In this document: positions 60,400 to 64,000 of the stretch, one piece after another
Layout: every line of letters begins with the position of its first letter
How positions within the stretch are numbered: the stretch's first letter is position 1
NCBI RefSeq assembly: GCF_900102375.1
Contig: NZ_FNBO01000010.1
Span: forward strand, 1-64,000
Direction: 5' to 3'
DNA from: Halorubrum xinjiangense
GTDB lineage: Archaea; Halobacteriota; Halobacteria; Halobacteriales; Haloferacaceae
Length of the DNA stretch: 64,000 nucleotides
Notes under the pieces: generated by a model
Seen by the model: the letters and a program-made list of their open reading frames with translations, nothing else
Told to the model about the DNA's origin: nothing
Database searches by the model: none
Made by a program: the position numbers and the translations under genes

Positions 60400-62010
60400 T
60401 CACAGTCCCTCTTCGCCGCCCTCCTGCGTGAGGATAACGACCATCGAGAGCCCGGAGATGACGAGCAGGATGAGCGTCGGGACGACCGCGTACTGGTAGA
60501 GCGCGGTCGACTGCGCGCGCCAGATCTGGGTGACGATCGTATCGAAGCCGGACGGCCGGAGGACGAGGGTGACGGGGAGCTCTTTCATCGTCGTGAGGAA
60601 CACGAGCGCGGCCCCGGCGACGATCCCGGATCGAGTGAGCGGGAACGTCACGCGGCGGAACGCGCCGGTCGGCGACTCGCCGAGCGTGCGTCCGGCCTCG
60701 ACGAGCCGTCGGTCGACTTGGAGGATCGACGTCCGGGTGGACCCGACCGCCTGCGGGAGGAATCGGACGACGTACGCGAAGATTAACAGCGGCAGCGTCT
60801 GATAGATCCACGGCACGTACCCGGAGCCGAAGTACACTAACGCGAGCGCCAGCACGATTCCGGGCACCGCGAACCCGACGTACGTCGCGCGCTCAAAGAC
60901 GACCGCGAGCGGCGAGTCGTGGTTCGCGGCGAAGTACGCGATGGGGATGGCGGCGAGCGCGGCGACGACCGCGGCGGCCGCCGAGACCGACACCGAGTTG
61001 AGCACCTGTATCGGCTCGAACGCGAGCGAGGGGCGACGCCCGGCCTCCGACCGGACCAGCCACAGCCCGAGGATCCACAGCGGCACCAGAAGCGCGAACG
61101 CGGACACGCCGGCGGGCAGCAGCGTCGCGGGCCAGCGTAACCGGCCGAGCAACACCCGGTCCTCGGTCCGGCCCGCGTCGTCGCCGCTCGTCTCGCGGTC
61201 CGAGCGGACCGCCCACTCCAACGTGAGCACGAGGACCACCACGACGAGCAGCTGGAGGGAAAGCAGCGCGGCGTAGTCGCGACCGAACGCGTTGTACTCG
61301 ACGTATATCTGCCGGGTGAACACCGGAAGCCGCATGATCGACGGGGTGCCGAAGTCCGAGACCGCGTACAGCGCGGCGAGCAGCGAGCCCGCGGCGACCG
61401 CGGGTCGGATGGTCGGGAGCGTCACGCGGCGGAACGCCGCCATCCGGCCGTGGTTCAGCGTCCGGGCGGCCTCTAAGAGGGTCGTGTCGAACGACAGCAG
61501 CGCGGCCCGGGTCGTCAGGTAGACGTACGGGTACGTGTACAGCGTGATGACGAGGATCGACCCCGAGAGGCCCGAGACCTCCGGGACGCGCTCGACGCCG
61601 AGCGGCGAGAGCACCTCGTGGAACTCGCCCTGCGGGCCGAACGCGGAGACGAACGAGAAGGCGCCGACGTAGCTCGGGACGACGAGCGGGAGCGCGACCG
61701 CGACCGACCAGAAGCGGCGGAACGGGAGGTCGGTCCGGGCCGTGAGGTACGCGAGGGGGACGCCGACCGCGATAGAGAGAGCGGTGACGCCGGCCATCAG
61801 GAGGAGGCTGTTGACGAGCACGTCGGCGGTGGCGGTGCTAAAGAGGAGGTCCACCGCGCGCTCGCGCTCGACGGCGACCGCCTCGATGACGAGCCACGCG
61901 AGCGGGAACACGAGGGTGGCGGCGATCGCCGCGCAAAGCAGCGTGAGCCCGATCGGGAGCCTGCCGTCGCCGTCGGTCAGCCGGTCGCGGATCCGGGTTC
62001 GCAGGGTCAT
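60400..62010 (-). CDS. ferric-type ABC transporter permease (fused FbpB/ThiP-like)
   Basis: A 536-residue permease with twelve predicted helices formed by two BPD_transp_1 domains. Both EAA loops for ATPase docking are visible: EAARTLNHGRMAAFRRVTLP (about 190) and EAGRTLGESPTGAFRRVTFP (about 450). Fe(3+) and thiamine importers use this fused architecture. Neither the binding protein nor the ATPase gene is next to it; the downstream gene is convergent tauE. A DtxR-like operator lies 93 nt upstream of the start, supporting iron. Confidence 0.86.
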   Translation of the reverse strand: MTLRTRIRDRLTDGDGRLPIGLTLLCAAIAATLVFPLAWLVIEAVAVERERAVDLLFSTATADVLVNSLLLMAGVTALSIAVGVPLAYLTARTDLPFRRFWSVAVALPLVVPSYVGAFSFVSAFGPQGEFHEVLSPLGVERVPEVSGLSGSILVITLYTYPYVYLTTRAALLSFDTTLLEAARTLNHGRMAAFRRVTLPTIRPAVAAGSLLAALYAVSDFGTPSIMRLPVFTRQIYVEYNAFGRDYAALLSLQLLVVVVLVLTLEWAVRSDRETSGDDAGRTEDRVLLGRLRWPATLLPAGVSAFALLVPLWILGLWLVRSEAGRRPSLAFEPIQVLNSVSVSAAAAVVAALAAIPIAYFAANHDSPLAVVFERATYVGFAVPGIVLALALVYFGSGYVPWIYQTLPLLIFAYVVRFLPQAVGSTRTSILQVDRRLVEAGRTLGESPTGAFRRVTFPLTRSGIVAGAALVFLTTMKELPVTLVLRPSGFDTIVTQIWRAQSTALYQYAVVPTLILLVISGLSMVVILTQEGGEEGL

Positions 62011-62092
62011 TGTGCGGGGTGGAGCCGAGTTGTCGGAATGAGGGCGCGCCGAGCGTTAGTGGTTCCGATCGCCCGGCGAGCGCGCTCCGACG

Positions 62093-62099
62093 GATATAT
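62093..62099 (+). promoter_or_regulatory. TATA box of the GMC oxidoreductase operon
   Basis: GATATAT ends 26 nt before ATG 62126. The DtxR-like palindrome lies between it and the start codon. Confidence 0.5.
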
Positions 62100-62102
62100 G
62101 AA

Positions 62103-62118
62103 TTTAGGGCTGCCTAAA
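62103..62118. promoter_or_regulatory. DtxR-like iron operator
   Basis: TTTAGG GCTG CCTAAA is a perfect 6-bp dyad with a 4-bp spacer, close to the DtxR-family half-site TTAGG. It sits between a TATA box and a leaderless start, and also upstream of the divergent ferric-type permease, so one bound dimer could repress both. The window encodes a DtxR-type regulator at 41975. The binding protein is an inference. Confidence 0.55.
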
Positions 62119-62125
62119 CTCTTTT

Positions 62126-62695
62126 ATGGAATTGACGCGACGCGACGCGGCGGCCGCGCTGGCCGCGATCGGCGCGACCGGCGGCGTCGCGCTCGGCGTC
62201 CGTCGGACGGCCGACCGGCGGGGCGGCGGACCGGGGGGCGAGCAGGCCGACCCGGCGTGGGACGGCGAGGGGCTCCCCGGCGACGAGGCGGTCCGGACGG
62301 CGATGACCGCGGTCGCGGAGGCGGTGTATCCCGGCGCGGTCTCCGGGGTCGACGCGTTCGTCGGGGCGTTCCTCGACGGCCGGCTCGACGGGTCGCCCCA
62401 CTGCGAGGGGATCCGCGCGGCGGTCGCCGAGGTGGAGTCGGCGGCGCGGTCGTGGTACGACGCGCCGGTCGCCGACCTCCCGCCCGCCGACCGGGACGAG
62501 CTGCTCCGAGAACTCGGCGCGGACACGGCCGAAGAGGACCCCGACGGGACGACCGCGGAGCGGGTGCGCTACTACGTCGTGAACGAGCTCCTGCTCGCGC
62601 TGTACTCGTCGCCGACCGGCGGCGAACTCGTCGGCATCGAGAACCCGCAGGGGCACGCCGGCGGCGCGGAGAGCTACCAGCGGGGGCCGCGATGA
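62126..62695 (+). CDS. gluconate 2-dehydrogenase subunit 3-like protein
   Basis: A 189-residue exported small subunit. The N-terminus MELTRRDAAAALAAIGATGG is a twin-arginine signal; the rest contains the subunit-3 fold with VAEAVYPGAVSGVDAFVGAFLDG and a terminal ELVGIENPQGHAGGAESYQ. In the family this subunit escorts the large flavoprotein through the Tat system. Its stop overlaps the start of the GMC gene (ATGA). TATA box and DtxR-like operator lie upstream. Confidence 0.87.
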   Translation: MELTRRDAAAALAAIGATGGVALGVRRTADRRGGGPGGEQADPAWDGEGLPGDEAVRTAMTAVAEAVYPGAVSGVDAFVGAFLDGRLDGSPHCEGIRAAVAEVESAARSWYDAPVADLPPADRDELLRELGADTAEEDPDGTTAERVRYYVVNELLLALYSSPTGGELVGIENPQGHAGGAESYQRGPR

Positions 62696-64000
62696 GCGGC
62701 GCCGAGAGCGTCGACGGCGAGCGGTCGGCGGCCGACGTTGACGCCGGCGGGGCGGTCGACCGCAGCCCGGTCCCGGACGCGGACGTCTGCGTCGTCGGCG
62801 CCGGGCCCGCGGGCGCGCTCGTCGCCGACCGGCTCGCCAGCGACCGCGACGTGGTGGTCCTCGACGCCGGGCCGAGGTTCGACCCGAACAACCGGCTCGC
62901 CAGACAGGAGCGGGCGATCCGGCCGTCCTACGACAGACCGGACGTGTGGGGCGTCGGCGGGGCGCGCGACGCCCACGAGAACGCCGGCGACCGCTCGTAC
63001 CCCCTCAACCACGCCCGCGTGAAGGGCGTCGGGGGGTCGACGCTCCACTGGCAGGGGATGGTGATGCGGCTCCACGAGGACGACTTCGACTCCGCGAGCG
63101 AGCGCGGCGTCGGCGCCGACTGGCCCGTCGACTACGCGGACCTGCGCCCCTACTACGCCGAGGCGGAACGCGAGCTGGGCGTCGCGGGCGCGTCGGACAA
63201 TCCCTACGCGCCGCCGCGCGAGGAGCCCCACCCAATGCCGCCGTTCGAGCCCTCCTACAGCGACTCGCTGTTCGCCGAGGCCTGCGAGTCGCTCGGGATC
63301 GACATGCACTCGGTGCCGAACGCGCGCAACTCCGAGCCGTACGAGGGACGGTCGCCCTGCGTCGGCTACGGCACCTGCCAGCCCGTCTGTCCGAGCGGCG
63401 CGAAGTACGACGCGACGGTCCACGTCGAGCGCGCCGAGGAGAAGGGTGCGACCGTCATCGACCGCGCGCCGGTCGAGCGGCTGGAACACGACGGCGACGA
63501 CCGGATGACCGCCGCCGTCTACGCGACGCCGGACGGGGAGCGACACCGACAGGAGGCGGAGGCGTTCGTCGTCGCCGCCGGGGGCGTGGAGACGCCGCGG
63601 CTGCTCCTGCTGTCCGCGTCCGACCGCTACCCCGACGGGCTCGCGAACGGGAGCGGCCACGTCGGCGAGTTCTTCATGGACCACCTGTTCGCGGGCGCAG
63701 GCGGCACGCTCGACGAGGAGACGAGACAGAACCACGTCGGCTTCTACACCAGCGCCTGCGACCAGTTCTACGACGAGGCGGACGAGGAACAAGCCCCGTT
63801 CAAGCTGGAGTTCTTCAACTACGCCGGCCCCTCGCCGGTGGAGATGGCGCTCGCGGGCGACGACTGGGGCGACGCGCTCGTCGACCGCCTGCGGGACGGA
63901 TACGGCAACCACGTCGCGATGGGCGGGCTCGTCGAGCAGCTCCCGGACGCCGACAGCCGCGTGACGCTCGCCGACGACCGCACCGACGACCGCGGGAACC
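62692..64000 (+). CDS. GMC-family oxidoreductase, large subunit (partial, runs off window)
   Basis: At least 436 residues, open at the window edge. The FAD motif VCVVGAGPAGALVADRL is at about 33-49, and the GMC blocks VKGVGGSTLHWQGM and VVAAGGVETPRLLLLS follow. A cysteine motif C223-x5-C229-x3-C233 (PCVGYGTCQPVCPSG) is typical of large gluconate 2-dehydrogenase subunits. Together with subunit 3 it should oxidise a sugar, sugar acid or alcohol outside the membrane, passing electrons to a cytochrome or halocyanin not seen here. It probably ends a little beyond 64000. Confidence 0.86.
   Translation, partial: MSGAESVDGERSAADVDAGGAVDRSPVPDADVCVVGAGPAGALVADRLASDRDVVVLDAGPRFDPNNRLARQERAIRPSYDRPDVWGVGGARDAHENAGDRSYPLNHARVKGVGGSTLHWQGMVMRLHEDDFDSASERGVGADWPVDYADLRPYYAEAERELGVAGASDNPYAPPREEPHPMPPFEPSYSDSLFAEACESLGIDMHSVPNARNSEPYEGRSPCVGYGTCQPVCPSGAKYDATVHVERAEEKGATVIDRAPVERLEHDGDDRMTAAVYATPDGERHRQEAEAFVVAAGGVETPRLLLLSASDRYPDGLANGSGHVGEFFMDHLFAGAGGTLDEETRQNHVGFYTSACDQFYDEADEEQAPFKLEFFNYAGPSPVEMALAGDDWGDALVDRLRDGYGNHVAMGGLVEQLPDADSRVTLADDRTDDRGN

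Noticed and set aside
1-64000. tRNA or rRNA genes
   Set aside because: Intergenic regions were scanned for TTC-G-A-type T-loops and cloverleaf arms without success; a tRNAscan run would settle this.

Overview
The window is 64 kb of GC-rich DNA from a halophilic archaeon, most probably Halorubrum or a close relative. The evidence is very acidic proteins, archaeal TATA promoters 22-30 nt ahead of start codons (leaderless transcripts), archaeal-only genes (PAN, Mre11-Rad50, CetZ, geranylgeranylglyceryl phosphate synthase, CDP-archaeol synthase, aRF1, family B DNA polymerase) and many haloarchaea-only small families. It reads as ordinary chromosome; no replication origin, tRNA, rRNA or intact insertion sequence was seen. 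DUF names are from memory and unchecked.

Layout. 1-480: degraded repeats and a possible IS605-type end. 481-11509: metabolism and membrane genes (ilvE, DUF502, proline dehydrogenase, carS, a DUF7521/winged-helix/halocyanin locus, two zinc-ribbon miniproteins, a UvrD-like helicase, an M24 peptidase, a PGF-CTERM surface protein, riboflavin synthase). 12215-14076: geranylgeranylglyceryl phosphate synthase and cetZ. 14151-23950: a type IV pilus-like locus (coiled-coil protein, PilB/TadA-like ATPase, PilC/TadC-like membrane protein, DUF7283/7285/7284/7286). 24032-33154: DHH phosphoesterase, PAN and a mre11-rad50 operon. 33394-34623: small DUF genes running divergently from polB. 37670-42418: sufCBD, a ferritin-like gene and a DtxR-type metal regulator. 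42447-47944: aRF1, glutaredoxin, argS, epimerase and DUF302. 48108-60319: a sulfur-handling region (TusA x2, SQR-like flavoprotein, DUF1641, DsrE-like, rhodanese/MBL hydrolase, YeeE/YedE halves, PiT-type transporter, tandem Usp, DUF7512, TauE/SafE). 60400-64000: a ferric-type ABC permease and a divergent GMC oxidoreductase pair with a DtxR-like operator between them.

The most interesting signal is noncoding. Four loci (11711-12010 minus; 33218-33320, 46055-46347 and 57511-57905 plus) carry the same roughly 300-400 nt element. Its helices are kept by paired base changes, its wobbles are G.U only when read on one strand, a tandem G.A motif is conserved, and extra hairpins are swapped in and out. 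The 3' end is repeated in short tandem boxes separated by TTTATAAA. I read this as a dispersed structured RNA family that I do not recognise.

Second in interest, polB has two short AT-rich islands lying exactly on its KVIMNSLYG and YGDTDSV motifs, the classical intein insertion sites. No intein is present, so these look like scars of intein-linked gene conversion.
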